Origin: Acidobacteriota bacterium
Lineage (GTDB): Bacteria; Acidobacteriota; Terriglobia; Bryobacterales; UBA6623
Direction of reading: 5' to 3'
Length of the DNA: 64,000 bases
NCBI GenBank assembly: GCA_016125275.1
Contig: WGMB01000005.1
Coordinates: forward strand, 253,001-317,000
Shown here piece after piece: positions 35,638 through 45,548 of the stretch. A program made the position numbers and the translations under genes. Position 1 is the stretch's first letter; each line of letters begins with the position of its first letter. The notes below the pieces were generated by a model. That model saw only the letters and a list, made by a program, of their open reading frames with translations. It was not told the DNA's origin and did not search any database.

Positions 35638-36705
35638 CGTTTGGCGGCAGAAGGCCAGGTCGTGCGCCACGTCTTCGCGCTCCTGCCGCGCCGTCCACTC
35701 TTCGAGCCCCTTCGGGTCGGACTCCTTCGTCATCGGCGGCTGCGGCGCCTGGTAGGGACGGCCCTGCTCGGCCAGCGTCTCGAACTTGCGGAACACCCAG
35801 GCCGGCACGTCGCGATAGTCGTCCCAGAACTCGGGGTCCTTGTAGCGGAACGAGCGCGGCGAGCGCAGGTTGATGATCTCGAGCTCGAAGGTCAGATCCG
35901 GCCGCAGCTCGCCGAGCCGCTTGCGCCAACGCTCGATGTCGATGTTGCCTTCGCCGAAGGGGACCCACATCACTTCCGCGCCGCGCTCGGACTCCCAGAT
36001 CCGCGAATCCCTCACCCCGGTGGTGACCGCCAGCGGAGCCAGGATCTCGAGCGTGTGGTGCGGATCTTCCAGGGTCCAGGTGGCGTTGCCCGCATCGAGC
36101 AGCGCGCCCACGTACTCCTTGCCGGCCGCCTCGATCAAGCCCTTCAGCTCGAGCGCCTGCATGTCTCCGGCGTGGTTCTCGACGGCGATCTTGACGCCGG
36201 CGTCCACGAACTCGCTGCGCACCGAGCGGCAACTGGCGATGGTGTTCTCGATGTGCTGCGCGAACGGCGTCTTGCCTTGGCGGTCGTTGGACGAGCCCAG
36301 GTAGCAGCGCACGATCGGCGAGCGCAGCGCCTTGGCCGCCTCCAGCATGGCGAGCAATTGCTTGCGCGGCGTTCCGGCGGCTTGATCGAAGCGCGTCGAG
36401 GTCGGGCAGATCGACCCGAAGCCCACCTCGACGCCGAGATCGAGCCGGTCGGCGTGCTCGCGCACCTTCCCGAGGTGAGCCGGTTCGGACGAGCCCAGAA
36501 AGCGCGGCTCGGAGAAGTGTACGATTTGCGCGCCGTGCTCGGCGGCGAAGTCCAGCAGTTGAAACGGGGTCCAGCCTTGGCTGCGCAAGCTGAAGGCGTC
36601 GAGACCGAGCTTGTTCATGGGAGCCTCCGGCCGAGCCGCCGCGGCCAGCGCGGCGGCGCCGAGGAAGGCTCTGCGGCTGACCGGACTCGGCATCTCGGTC
36701 AGCAT
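35617..36705 (-). CDS. Tat-exported sugar phosphate isomerase/epimerase-like protein
   Basis: A 362-residue TIM-barrel (AP endonuclease 2 / xylose isomerase-like) protein with a twin-arginine signal (SRRAFLGAAALAAAA at about 9-23). Barrel motifs include ALRSPIVRCYLGSS, VKIAVENHAGDM (the metal Glu), ALLDAGNATW and TFELEIINL. Such enzymes are common beside sulfatases and oxidoreductases in acidobacteria, with unknown sugar substrates. The 3' end overlaps the nucleoside hydrolase by 21 bp in convergent orientation. ATG 36705 or 36693 may be the start; both keep the Tat motif. Confidence 0.83.
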   Translation of the reverse strand: MLTEMPSPVSRRAFLGAAALAAAARPEAPMNKLGLDAFSLRSQGWTPFQLLDFAAEHGAQIVHFSEPRFLGSSEPAHLGKVREHADRLDLGVEVGFGSICPTSTRFDQAAGTPRKQLLAMLEAAKALRSPIVRCYLGSSNDRQGKTPFAQHIENTIASCRSVRSEFVDAGVKIAVENHAGDMQALELKGLIEAAGKEYVGALLDAGNATWTLEDPHHTLEILAPLAVTTGVRDSRIWESERGAEVMWVPFGEGNIDIERWRKRLGELRPDLTFELEIINLRSPRSFRYKDPEFWDDYRDVPAWVFRKFETLAEQGRPYQAPQPPMTKESDPKGLEEWTARQEREDVAHDLAFCRQTLGLGRA

Positions 36706-36745
36706 AGCAAGGCCGATTTCACCGCAGTGGAAGTACAATGCGGGG

Positions 36746-38554
36746 GTGCAAATCGCGCGCCTCGCCCTCGCCGTCTTCGCTCTGCCCGCCGCCTGGCTCG
36801 CGGCGCAGACTCGGCCGCTGATCATGGGCCAAAACGGAGTCGTCGTCTCCGGCCATCACCTGGCCAGCGACGCCGGGCTCGACATGCTCAAGAAGGGCGG
36901 CAACGCGGTGGACGCCGGCGTGGCGACGGTCTTCGCGCAGGCCGTGGTCGAGTTCGACCGCTTCGGCATCGGCGGCGAGGTCCCGATCCTGATCTATCTG
37001 GCGGACCGCAAGAAAGTGGTGGCGATCAACGGCCACGGCCCGGCGCCGCTCAAGGCCACCCTCGAATGGTTCAGCCAGCGCAACATCGAGGCCATCCCCG
37101 GCGACTGCTTCCTGCCGGCCGTCGTGCCGGCCGTGGTGGATTCGCTGGTGCTGGCGCTCGATGAGTACGGCACGTTGAGCCTGGCGGAAGTGCTGGAGCC
37201 GGCGATCCGCATCGCCGACCAGGGCTTCTCCGTCTACGAACCCTATCTGGGGCACGTGGAGGACCTGGCTCCGCGCTTCAACTCCGAGTGGCCTAGCTCC
37301 GCCAAGATCTTCCTGCGCGACGGACGGGTCCCCAAGGTCGGCGACGTGATCGTGCAGAAAGACTTGGCCCGCACGTTGCGCCGGCTGGCTGAAGCCGAGG
37401 CGGGGGCCAAGGGCGAGGGCCGCAGCGCCGGGCTGCGGGCGGCGCGCGACCTGTTCTATCGCGGCGAGATGACCCGTGAGATCGTGGACTTCCAGGCGGG
37501 CTTCGAATGCACCGACGCCTTGGGCTTCAAATCCCCCGGGCTGCTGAGCCTGGAGGACTTCGCCGGCTACCACGCGCAGGTCGAGGAGCCGGCCCATGCG
37601 GCCTACCGCGGCGTGGACGTCTACAAGGCAGGCTTCTGGTCCCAAGGGCCTGTGCTGCTGCAAACGCTCAACATCCTCGAAGGCTTCGACGTCAGCGGCA
37701 TGCGCCACAACTCCGCGCCCTACCTGCACCTGCTGGCCGAGAGCATGAAGCTCGCCTACGCCGACCGCGAGTGGTACTACGCCGACCCGAACTTCGTGGG
37801 CGTGCCCGAGCAGGGGCTGCTGTCGAAGCAGTACGCCGCCGAGCGCCGCAAGCTCATCAGCCTGGAGACGCCTTCGCTGACGTTGCGGCCCGGCGACCCC
37901 TACCCCTTCCAGCCGCGGCAGCAGGCGCACGGGCCGATTCCGGAGGAGATCGCCTTCCGGCCCGACGCCGAGGGCACCACGGGCACGCGCGTGGCTGACA
38001 GCCGCGGCAACGTCTTCTCCGCCACGCCCAGCGGGGGCTGGTTCACCAGCTCGCCCATCATCGAGGGCCTCGGCTTCGTGCTCGGCACGCGCGGCCAGAG
38101 CTTCTGGCTCGACCCGACGCGCGCCAACCGCCTGGAGCCGGGCAAGAAGCCGCGGACCACGCTCACGCCGTCGCTGGCGCTCAAGGACGGCAAGCCCTTC
38201 CTGGCCTGGGGCACGCCCGGAGGCGACGTGCAGGATCAGGCCAACCTGCAGGTGTTCCTCAACATCGTCGAGTTCGGCATGGACGCCCAGAGCGCCATCG
38301 AGGCGCCGTTGATCCAGATCCTCGACTTTCCGCCGTCGTTCTTCCCGCGCCGCTCCAGTCCCGGCAACATCGCCGTGGAGACGCGCTTGGCGCCGGAAGT
38401 CGCCGCCCAGCTCGAGCAGATGGGGCACAAGATTCGGCCGGCCGGCCCTTGGTCGTTGGGCGACGTGACCGTGGTGCAGGTCGACCCCGAGCGCGGCGTG
38501 CTGTTCGGCGCGGCCGGCCCGCGGCGCAACAAATCCTATGCGGTGGCGTACTAG
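36746..38554 (+). CDS. gamma-glutamyltransferase family protein
   Basis: About 602 residues, distantly related to the ggt at 16108. It has a signal peptide (VQIARLALAVFALPAAWLAA), GGNAVDAGVATVFAQAVVEF, RFGIGGEVPIL, and the Ntn-hydrolase autoprocessing region EGTTGTRVADSRGNVFSAT with the candidate nucleophile Thr at about 412. The usual His two residues on is replaced (TTG for TTH). It ends with GTPGGDVQDQANLQ and a normal small-subunit end. It may act on other gamma-glutamyl or acyl amides. The GTG start lies exactly 6 nt after TACAAT and 40 bp from the divergent isomerase gene, suggesting a leaderless mRNA. Confidence 0.85.
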   Translation: MQIARLALAVFALPAAWLAAQTRPLIMGQNGVVVSGHHLASDAGLDMLKKGGNAVDAGVATVFAQAVVEFDRFGIGGEVPILIYLADRKKVVAINGHGPAPLKATLEWFSQRNIEAIPGDCFLPAVVPAVVDSLVLALDEYGTLSLAEVLEPAIRIADQGFSVYEPYLGHVEDLAPRFNSEWPSSAKIFLRDGRVPKVGDVIVQKDLARTLRRLAEAEAGAKGEGRSAGLRAARDLFYRGEMTREIVDFQAGFECTDALGFKSPGLLSLEDFAGYHAQVEEPAHAAYRGVDVYKAGFWSQGPVLLQTLNILEGFDVSGMRHNSAPYLHLLAESMKLAYADREWYYADPNFVGVPEQGLLSKQYAAERRKLISLETPSLTLRPGDPYPFQPRQQAHGPIPEEIAFRPDAEGTTGTRVADSRGNVFSATPSGGWFTSSPIIEGLGFVLGTRGQSFWLDPTRANRLEPGKKPRTTLTPSLALKDGKPFLAWGTPGGDVQDQANLQVFLNIVEFGMDAQSAIEAPLIQILDFPPSFFPRRSSPGNIAVETRLAPEVAAQLEQMGHKIRPAGPWSLGDVTVVQVDPERGVLFGAAGPRRNKSYAVAY

Positions 38555-38557
38555 CCG

Positions 38558-41242
38558 ATGCTGTGGATCGGACCGCCGGGGAGCGGGAAAACCACACTCT
38601 GCCTCGAACGCCTGCAAACCGCCCTCCGGCAAGGGCGCGCGGCCGAAGTTCGTCTCGTCACCCCGACCGCCAGCATGGCGCAGCACCTGCTGCATGAGCT
38701 GGCGCGCCGCGGGCTGACCGTTCCTGGCGACCTGATCCTCTCGCTCGACGAGCTGCTCGGGCGGCTCGTCCCCGAAGCGAAAACCCCTTCGGCGGCCGAG
38801 GCCGACTGGCTGCTGGACCGCGCCGTCGAGCAAGGAGCCGCGGACTTCTTCGGCGCCTTGGCCCGGACCAACGGCATTCGGCGGCGCTTGGCGCAGACGG
38901 TCCAGGAGCTGCAAACGGCTCGTTGCGACCCGGAGAGATTCGCGGGCTTGGCCGAGGATGCGCGCGGCCGAGCGGTGGCCGCCGTCTACAAGCTCTATGA
39001 AGCCTTTGTGCGCTCCTGGGGGCTGGTTTCGCCTGCGGAACGGCTGACGCTGGCGGCCCAGAAAGTCGCCATCGAAGGCCCCGGCGCCATTCGCCAGATC
39101 GACTTCGACGGCTTCGTGCACCTTTCCCCCGGCGAGCGCGACCTGATGCAGTCGCTGGCCGTGGGCGGCGCCGACGTGCTGGTGACCTTGCTGGAGGAGC
39201 CGCCCGCGGGCTCGTTTCCGCGCATGGAGCGCCGGCGCCTGGCCGAAGTGCGTCGGCCTCGCGTCACGCCGGAGGTGGTCTGCGCCGTGGGCGTGGAGCA
39301 GGAGGTGGAGGAGATCGCCCGGCGGATCCTCGAGCTGCGCCGCCGGACCAACCGCCCCTTCCACAGCTTCGGCGTGCTGCTGCGCTCGACCGAGCTCTAC
39401 CAGGCGACCATCCGGACCGTCTTCGAGGGCCTCGGCATCCCGTACCGGCTGCGCCGGCCGCAACCGCTCAGCGCGCACGCCGTCGGCCGCTTCGCCCTCG
39501 AGTTGCTGCGCGCCGCGGCGGAGGGCTTTCCGGGCGAGCCTACTTTGGACGCCCTGCGGATGACTCCCTGTAAGGTCGCGGGCGGCGAGTCGGACCGTTG
39601 GGACTTTGCGGTTCGCGGGCGCTTGCCTTGCGAGGGGCTGGAGTCGCTCCGCGCCGACGCGCCGCAGCCGGTGGTCGAAGCGCTCGACGGTCTCGAATCC
39701 GCGGCTGACTGGCGAACCGAACGCGCCACGGCCCGCGAATGGCGCGCCCGTTGCGAAAAGACCGTGCGGGCGCTGCTGCGCCGCCCGGCGGCTCCGGACG
39801 GCCTGGCGCCGGAGGCCGTGCTGGAGCTGCGGGCCCACGCCGAGGCCGTTCGACGCCTCGTGGCCGCCTTGGAAGAAGCCAAGGCGCTGCTCGAGCGCGG
39901 CGGCGTGGAGAAGATCCGCCTTTCGCGGTTCCTGGACGTCTTCGAGCGGGTGCTGGAGCTCACCGACCTGCCCGTCAGCGACTCTCGCCGGGACGTGGTG
40001 AACGTCATCAACCTCTACGAGGCGCGGCAATGGGAGCTCCCCTATGTCTTCGCGCCCGGCTTGGTCGAGGGCTGGTTCCCCAAGGCCGTGCAGGAGGATC
40101 TGCTGCTGCCGGACGCGCAGCGCAAGAAGCTGCGCCGCGTCGGCGTGGAGGTCCGCACGCGGGCCGAAGCGGTCGCCGAGGAAGAGTTCCTCTATCGCAT
40201 CGCGGTCACTCGGGCGACCGAAAGTCTGGTGCTGAGCCGCCCGGCCGCGGACGCCGGAGGCGCTCCGCTGTTGCGGTCCTTCCTATTGCCGCCGGAAGCC
40301 GGCTCGGACCGCCCGGCCGTCGGGGGCAAAGCGCTGAGGCCGGCCGCCGCGCCGGCTCCGCCTTGCGCCGAGATCGTCGACCCGCGGCTGCGGCAGTGGA
40401 TCGGCGACAACCACCAGACCTTCAGCCCCTCCGGCGTCGACCGCTACCTGCAGTGCCCCTACCTGTTCTTCGGCGACCGCACGTTGCGCTTGCAGGGGCC
40501 GCCGCAGAAGGCCTCCGAAAGGCTCGATCCGCTCTGGAAGGGATCGATCATCCATGAGGTCGTCGCGCGTTGGAGCGCTTCCGGCCACGCACCCATCGAG
40601 GCGATCCTCACCGAGATCTTCGACGCCAAGCTCGCCGAAGCCGACGTGCCGCCCAGCTTCCACACCGAGCTGCTCAAGGCCATGATGGCCCGGGACCTCG
40701 AGCGTTTCGCCGCCCAGCCGGGAGCGCGCTCGGTCGAAGCCGGCGCGGCCCACGAATCCGACATCCGCTACGTGGTCGACCTGGGCGAAGGGGCTTCGTA
40801 CGAGATCAAGGGACGCATCGACCGCTACGAGGTTCTCGAAGGCGAGGCGGCGGTCGTCATCGACTACAAATATTCACGGGCCGACCGCATCAACAAGTTG
40901 CGGGCGCAGCACGAGAAGGGCGACGCCGTCCAGCTCTTGCTCTACTTGCGCGGCCTGGCGCTCCAGGGGCTGAAACCCGGCGGAGCCCTCTTGTGGGCGC
41001 TGCGCAAGGACGCCGCCCTGGCCGGTTGGGCCGTCGAGTCGCTCTACGAGCGTTTCGACTTGGGCAAACAGGTCAGTCGGCAAACCCCAGAACAGCTCGC
41101 CGGCTTGCTCGAGCAGGCCGAGCGGACGACCGCCGAAGCCGTGCGCGCCATCCGCGCCGGCCGCATCGAGGCCGCGCCGCTCGATCGCGACTACTGCGGA
41201 AGGTTCTGCGACTACCGCAGCCTCTGCCGGGTGCAACTGTGA
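38558..41242 (+). CDS. addB: AddB-like helicase-nuclease subunit
   Basis: An 894-residue UvrD-like protein with a C-terminal PD-(D/E)XK nuclease. Walker A is GPPGSGKTT at residues 5-13. The nuclease region has YEIKGRIDRYEVLEG and VVIDYKYSRA. Four Cys fit an Fe-S cluster: YLQCPYLFF and the C-terminal CGRFCDYRSLC. With the next gene it would process double-strand breaks for RecA, like AddAB or AdnAB. It is shorter than Bacillus AddB. It begins 3 nt after the GGT-like gene and ends in a GTGA overlap with addA. Confidence 0.88.
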   Translation: MLWIGPPGSGKTTLCLERLQTALRQGRAAEVRLVTPTASMAQHLLHELARRGLTVPGDLILSLDELLGRLVPEAKTPSAAEADWLLDRAVEQGAADFFGALARTNGIRRRLAQTVQELQTARCDPERFAGLAEDARGRAVAAVYKLYEAFVRSWGLVSPAERLTLAAQKVAIEGPGAIRQIDFDGFVHLSPGERDLMQSLAVGGADVLVTLLEEPPAGSFPRMERRRLAEVRRPRVTPEVVCAVGVEQEVEEIARRILELRRRTNRPFHSFGVLLRSTELYQATIRTVFEGLGIPYRLRRPQPLSAHAVGRFALELLRAAAEGFPGEPTLDALRMTPCKVAGGESDRWDFAVRGRLPCEGLESLRADAPQPVVEALDGLESAADWRTERATAREWRARCEKTVRALLRRPAAPDGLAPEAVLELRAHAEAVRRLVAALEEAKALLERGGVEKIRLSRFLDVFERVLELTDLPVSDSRRDVVNVINLYEARQWELPYVFAPGLVEGWFPKAVQEDLLLPDAQRKKLRRVGVEVRTRAEAVAEEEFLYRIAVTRATESLVLSRPAADAGGAPLLRSFLLPPEAGSDRPAVGGKALRPAAAPAPPCAEIVDPRLRQWIGDNHQTFSPSGVDRYLQCPYLFFGDRTLRLQGPPQKASERLDPLWKGSIIHEVVARWSASGHAPIEAILTEIFDAKLAEADVPPSFHTELLKAMMARDLERFAAQPGARSVEAGAAHESDIRYVVDLGEGASYEIKGRIDRYEVLEGEAAVVIDYKYSRADRINKLRAQHEKGDAVQLLLYLRGLALQGLKPGGALLWALRKDAALAGWAVESLYERFDLGKQVSRQTPEQLAGLLEQAERTTAEAVRAIRAGRIEAAPLDRDYCGRFCDYRSLCRVQL

Positions 41243-44200
41243 GTCATACCGACAAGCAGCGCGAGGCCATCACGAGCTGGCGGCGGGGCGACGTCTGCGT
41301 GATCGCCGGGCCCGGCTCCGGCAAGACCCGCGTGCTGGTGGAGCGCGTCCGCTGGCTGGTGGAGGAGAAAGGCGTCGACCCGGCCGAGATTCTGGCCATC
41401 ACCTTCACCAAGAAGGCCGCCGCCAGCATGAAGGCGCGGCTGGTGGGCGCCGCGGCCGGCAATGACGAGCTGCGCCGCAACCTGGAGCGCGCCTGGATCT
41501 CCACCATCGACGCCTTCTGCGCCCGTCTGTTGCGGGAGAACGCCCTGCAGGCCGCCATCGACCCTGACTTCGAGATCCTCGAGCCCGCCGACGCCGCCCT
41601 CGAGCTGCAGGCCGCGCTCGACGCCGCGCTCAACGAGGCCTTCGACGCCGACCCCGCGGCCGCCTTCCGCTTCCTGCACGCCTTCCACGGCTCCGACCAG
41701 ATCGTAGACCCCGGCCGGCTCACCAAGATCCACGCTGAGCTGGCGGGCGTCATCGAAGCCTTTCGTGGCATCGGCCAGGCCCCGTTCGAGATTCCGCAAC
41801 TGGACCATCCGTATCCGGCCGAGCGGCGCTGGGCTCTGGCTGCCTGCCGCCGGGCTCTGGAGCTGTTCGGAGAGGCCAAGCGCGCCGCCGGCCGGCTGGA
41901 TTTTGGCGATCTGACCTTGCGGGCGATCGAGCTGCTGGAAGCCGGAGCGCCTCTGCCGGCCCGCTTTCGGCACGTGCTGGTGGACGAAAATCAGGACACC
42001 AACCCCTTGCAGGAGCGACTGTTGCGCGCCCTGCAGAACGCCGACAAGAACGACCGGCCGACGCTGTTCGCCGTCGGCGACCTGAACCAGTCGATCTACG
42101 CCTTTCGCGACGCCAAGCCGCAGGTCTTTCGGGACTATCGCGCCCGAGTCCAGGAGCAGGGCGGGCACGGCGTGGAGCTGCTCGAAAACTTCCGCAGTCG
42201 GCCCGAGATCCTGGCCGCCGCCGAGCTGCTCACCGAGAAAGCCCCCGGCGTGGAGGACCGCCGCCTGATCGCCGAGCGCCCTTTCGCCCCGCTCGACAGC
42301 CCCGCCCTCGAAGTGCTGATCGTCCGTTCCGAGGGCGACAAGCTGAAGGCCGAAGCGGCCTGGACCGCGCACCGTGTGACGGAGCTCAAGCGCAGCCTGC
42401 GCATCAGCGTACGTCCGGACGCGCCGGATGCTCCGCCGCGCACGCGCGAGGCTCGCTGGAAGGACTTCGCCATCCTGGGCCGCACGCACTCGGACCTGGA
42501 CGCCTTCGCCGAGGCGCTGCGCGACGGCGGCGTCCCCTACCAGCTCAGCGCCGGGCGCGGCTTCTTTGACGCCGAGGAGATCCGCGACCTGCTCGGCTAC
42601 CTCTACGTGCTCGACAATCCGCGCGACGAGGTCCGGCTCGCCGCCGCCCTGCGCTCGCCCTTGGGCGGCCTCGACGAGCTGGCGATCCTGCGGCTCAAGG
42701 CCGCCAAGGTCAACCTGGCCGACGGGCTGCGGCGCGCCTTGGAGGGCCCCGCCGCGGAGGTCGAGCGGGTGCGGCGCTTCCGGGAGCTGCTCGACCGCTT
42801 CCGAGCCGAACGTGAACAGGTCTCTCCCGACGCGCTGCTGGCTCGGATCGTCGCCGCCACCGGCTACGAGGCGTGGTTGATCGACCAACCGGGCGGCGCT
42901 CAGCGTCTGGCCAACGTGGCCAAGCTGGGTCGCATTCTGGCCGCCCTCGACGACGGCCGGCGCAGCTATCACGAGATTCTGGAGCGGTTGGCCGAGCGGC
43001 GCGGCGAGGTCGATGGAGAGACCGAGGCCAGCGTGCCCGAGGACGCTTCCGACGGCGTGCATCTGATGACGTTGCATGCGGCCAAGGGTCTGGAGTTCCC
43101 GGTCGTCTTCATGCCGTCTCTGCACCGCGGGAGCGGCGGCAGCAGCTCGTTCCTGGTGAGCGCGGAGGCCGGGCTGGGCGGGCGTTGGCTCGACGCCGCC
43201 GGCGAGAAGCTGGAAGACGCCGCCTACCAGGCCGCGCACGCCGCGCTCAAGCAGTCCGAGGCCGAGGAGGCCAACCGGCTCTTCTACGTAGGCCTGACCC
43301 GCGCCGAGGAGCGCCTCATCCTGAGCGCGAGCTGGGGCAGCTCGGTGCGGCGCACCGGCAGCTCCAAACACTTGGAAAAGCTGAAGATCGACCTGAACGC
43401 GGTGGACGCCGCGCCGATCGAGGGAGAGCGCAAGGGCGTTCGCTTCCGGCTGTTTCGCACCTGGGGTTCGCCGCCCCCATTCTCGATCGAGCCGCTCGAA
43501 GCCGAGCGGTTTCAACTCCCTCGCCTGGAGCCGTTCCCGCCGGGGGGCCAGGCTGACGCGGCTGCGGCGGTGACCGCGGTCTCCGTGTTCAGCGACTGCC
43601 CGCGGCGCTACTACCTTTCGCGCTACCTGGGGCTGGAGGAGGAACCCACAGCGGGTGACACGGACGGCGAAGAGCCGCCTTTCGACGTCGAAGCCGCCGA
43701 CGCGGAACCCACCGGAATCGCAACTGCCGGCGAGCTTGGGCAGGCCGTGCACGAGATCCTGGCTGGGTTGCGCGAGCCCGGCGAGGGCGAAGCGGCCCGC
43801 CTGGCCGGCGTCTTCCAAGCCGGCGCCCTCGGTCGCCGGGCGGCTGCCGCGCCCGAGGTTTCCCGAGAGCGCAAGGTGCTGTTTCCCGTCGGCGAGCGCC
43901 TGCTGCGCGGGGTGATCGACCTGGTTTTCGCCGATGGCGAAGGGCGGGTGCTGGTCGACTACAAGACCGACAAGGTCTCCACCGGCGGGTTGGACGAGCG
44001 GGCGCGGCCTTACGCCCTGCAACTCCAGCTCTACGCCGTGGCGCTCGAGCGAGCCGGCGAAAAGGTCGACCGCGCCGTGCTGCACTTCCTGCGGCCGGAC
44101 CGGCTGGTGGAGGTCGATCTGTCCCCGGCGGCTTTGCAGCGAGCGGAAGAAGCGGCCCAGGAGCTGTTCGCCGCCCAGCAGAGCCAGAAGTTCGAGACGC

Positions 44201-44310
44201 GGCCGGCGCCACGGTGCCGGCGCTGCCCGCACTACCGCAATCTCTGCCCGGCCGAGCTCCCCTCGCCGCGCGAGCCCGTCGCCCCGGGCACGCAGTACTC
44301 CTTGTTCTGA
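41239..44310 (+). CDS. addA: AddA-like UvrD helicase-nuclease
   Basis: A 1023-residue superfamily 1A helicase. Motifs in order are Walker A (VIAGPGSGKTRVLVERV), AITFTKKAAASMKARL, Walker B VDENQDTN, VGDLNQSIYAFRDAKP, and MTLHAAKGLEFPVVFMP. The C-terminal PD-(D/E)XK nuclease has LRGVIDLVFADGEGRVLVDYKTDKV (motif positions about 893-917). Cysteines at FSDCPRRYYL and CRRCPHYRNLC suggest an Fe-S cluster, which is unusual for AddA. The start GTG overlaps the addB stop by 4 nt. Confidence 0.9.
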   Translation: MSHTDKQREAITSWRRGDVCVIAGPGSGKTRVLVERVRWLVEEKGVDPAEILAITFTKKAAASMKARLVGAAAGNDELRRNLERAWISTIDAFCARLLRENALQAAIDPDFEILEPADAALELQAALDAALNEAFDADPAAAFRFLHAFHGSDQIVDPGRLTKIHAELAGVIEAFRGIGQAPFEIPQLDHPYPAERRWALAACRRALELFGEAKRAAGRLDFGDLTLRAIELLEAGAPLPARFRHVLVDENQDTNPLQERLLRALQNADKNDRPTLFAVGDLNQSIYAFRDAKPQVFRDYRARVQEQGGHGVELLENFRSRPEILAAAELLTEKAPGVEDRRLIAERPFAPLDSPALEVLIVRSEGDKLKAEAAWTAHRVTELKRSLRISVRPDAPDAPPRTREARWKDFAILGRTHSDLDAFAEALRDGGVPYQLSAGRGFFDAEEIRDLLGYLYVLDNPRDEVRLAAALRSPLGGLDELAILRLKAAKVNLADGLRRALEGPAAEVERVRRFRELLDRFRAEREQVSPDALLARIVAATGYEAWLIDQPGGAQRLANVAKLGRILAALDDGRRSYHEILERLAERRGEVDGETEASVPEDASDGVHLMTLHAAKGLEFPVVFMPSLHRGSGGSSSFLVSAEAGLGGRWLDAAGEKLEDAAYQAAHAALKQSEAEEANRLFYVGLTRAEERLILSASWGSSVRRTGSSKHLEKLKIDLNAVDAAPIEGERKGVRFRLFRTWGSPPPFSIEPLEAERFQLPRLEPFPPGGQADAAAAVTAVSVFSDCPRRYYLSRYLGLEEEPTAGDTDGEEPPFDVEAADAEPTGIATAGELGQAVHEILAGLREPGEGEAARLAGVFQAGALGRRAAAAPEVSRERKVLFPVGERLLRGVIDLVFADGEGRVLVDYKTDKVSTGGLDERARPYALQLQLYAVALERAGEKVDRAVLHFLRPDRLVEVDLSPAALQRAEEAAQELFAAQQSQKFETRPAPRCRRCPHYRNLCPAELPSPREPVAPGTQYSLF

Positions 44311-44329
44311 GCGCCGGAGCCCGCCGAGG

Positions 44330-44653
44330 CTACTTGAGGGCCAAGTAAATCAGCAGCTTGGCGCGGCCGTCGAGCGGGCAATCCAGCCGCAGCCAGTTGC
44401 CGAACTCGCGGACTGCGAACGAATACAGCCCCGGCGCGGCGATGGACACGCCCTCGGCGCCCTCGTCACACCAGAACAATCCGTCAGGCGAGATCTGCGG
44501 GCGGCACAGCAGCCGCGCGCCCTCGCTCAGCTCCCGCACGCGGACGAAGAAGCGGGCCTCGGAGGCCCAGCCGACCTCGTAGGGCTCGGTGGCAAAGTCG
44601 CCGTCGAAAACGGCGTTCTTCTCGAGGACGGCGGTGAAGGAGCGGCGGAGCAT
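44330..44653 (-). CDS. hypothetical protein, last gene of the aldo/keto reductase operon
   Basis: A 107-residue protein of unknown function (MLRRSFTAVLEKNAVFDGDF start, LLIYLALK end). It has an alternating hydrophobic pattern with many beta-strand-like segments and no signal peptide or membrane helix. ATG 44653 lies 8 bp after the stop of the upstream gene. Its close packing with that gene suggests a shared role, perhaps as a small beta-sandwich carbohydrate-binding partner; that is a guess. Confidence 0.65.
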   Translation of the reverse strand: MLRRSFTAVLEKNAVFDGDFATEPYEVGWASEARFFVRVRELSEGARLLCRPQISPDGLFWCDEGAEGVSIAAPGLYSFAVREFGNWLRLDCPLDGRAKLLIYLALK

Positions 44654-44661
44654 GCGGCGGT

Positions 44662-45537
44662 CTACCAGTCGACGGAGACGACGATGGAGTCGAAGAAGAG
44701 GAAGTTGCGGACGTCGCGCACGGTCCGCACGTCCACCAGAAAGTTCAGCAGGTTGGGCAACCCCTCGTAGGTCTCCGGGTAGAACGGCACGGGGATGTTG
44801 CGCAGGTTGAGCGTACGGTCGTTCACCTGCAGCTCGACGTTGCGGCGGGCCTTGGTGTCGTATAGCCAGCGCAGGTAATGCCAGTTGACCTTGGTGGCGA
44901 CCTCGTTGAAGCACAGCGGCTGATGCCCGCCGGGGACCTCCACCCAGTCGCGCGGATCGCGCACGTGGATGTCGGTGTGCTCGATCTCCCGGCCCGCTAC
45001 GGCCATCTTCGTGGTGGTGTGCAGCGAAGTCTTGTAGAGCCAGCGTTGTACCAGCCGCCCGTCAGCGTCGGCGTTGCGGTAGCGCAGGGCGAACATGTAG
45101 CGGGGGCCGCCGCCGGGCTCGCAGATGTCGTTGGAAAAGGTGATGTCGCCGAAGTTGGCTTCCGAGGGGTCCTGGTTGCCGTCCCAATCCGCCAGGTCTT
45201 CGCCGAACTGCTGCTCGGCCTTGAAAGTGAACCAGGTTTCGAACTGCACCAGGCCGCGGGCTTGCGAGGTGAGCCGCTTGATGGCGACGGCTTGATGGCC
45301 GGCCTTCTTGCGCGTGGCGAGCTTGAGCGAATAGGTCCCGTCGAGCGCGCCGTGAGTACCGATGTCGAAGAACGTGCAGCTCGACAACTGCGGCGGGCGC
45401 AGGTCGGCCACGGCGGGCCGAATGCGGTCGAGGTCTCCGCCGTGGTTGCCGACCAGCTCGCACCAGCCGTTGATCCCTTGGTCGAAGTCGTCGTGGAAGA
45501 GGACCCGCCGCAAGGGGTTGTAGTTCGCGATGGACAC
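44662..45537 (-). CDS. uncharacterised protein, possibly DUF6772 family
   Basis: A 291-residue cytosolic protein starting MSIANYNPLRRVLFHDDFD, with WCELVGNHGGDLD and FETWFTFKAEQQ. The strand-rich pattern suggests a concanavalin-like beta-sandwich. I recall similar proteins under the label DUF6772, but that name is from memory and not certain. It sits 11 bp after the aldo/keto reductase gene and 8 bp before the next gene, so the three form one operon. A role with the sugar or glycoside handled by the reductase is plausible. Confidence 0.7.
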   Translation of the reverse strand: MSIANYNPLRRVLFHDDFDQGINGWCELVGNHGGDLDRIRPAVADLRPPQLSSCTFFDIGTHGALDGTYSLKLATRKKAGHQAVAIKRLTSQARGLVQFETWFTFKAEQQFGEDLADWDGNQDPSEANFGDITFSNDICEPGGGPRYMFALRYRNADADGRLVQRWLYKTSLHTTTKMAVAGREIEHTDIHVRDPRDWVEVPGGHQPLCFNEVATKVNWHYLRWLYDTKARRNVELQVNDRTLNLRNIPVPFYPETYEGLPNLLNFLVDVRTVRDVRNFLFFDSIVVSVDW

Positions 45538-45548
45538 CAGCGTCTAGT

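Noticed and set aside
36719-40030. Long minus-strand frame over the GGT-like and addB genes
   Set aside because: Composition artefact of high GC at third codon positions; no recognisable motif.
38558-44310. Reading the helicase-nuclease pair as a phage-defence system
   Set aside because: The motif order fits AddAB-type break repair and there is no other defence gene nearby.
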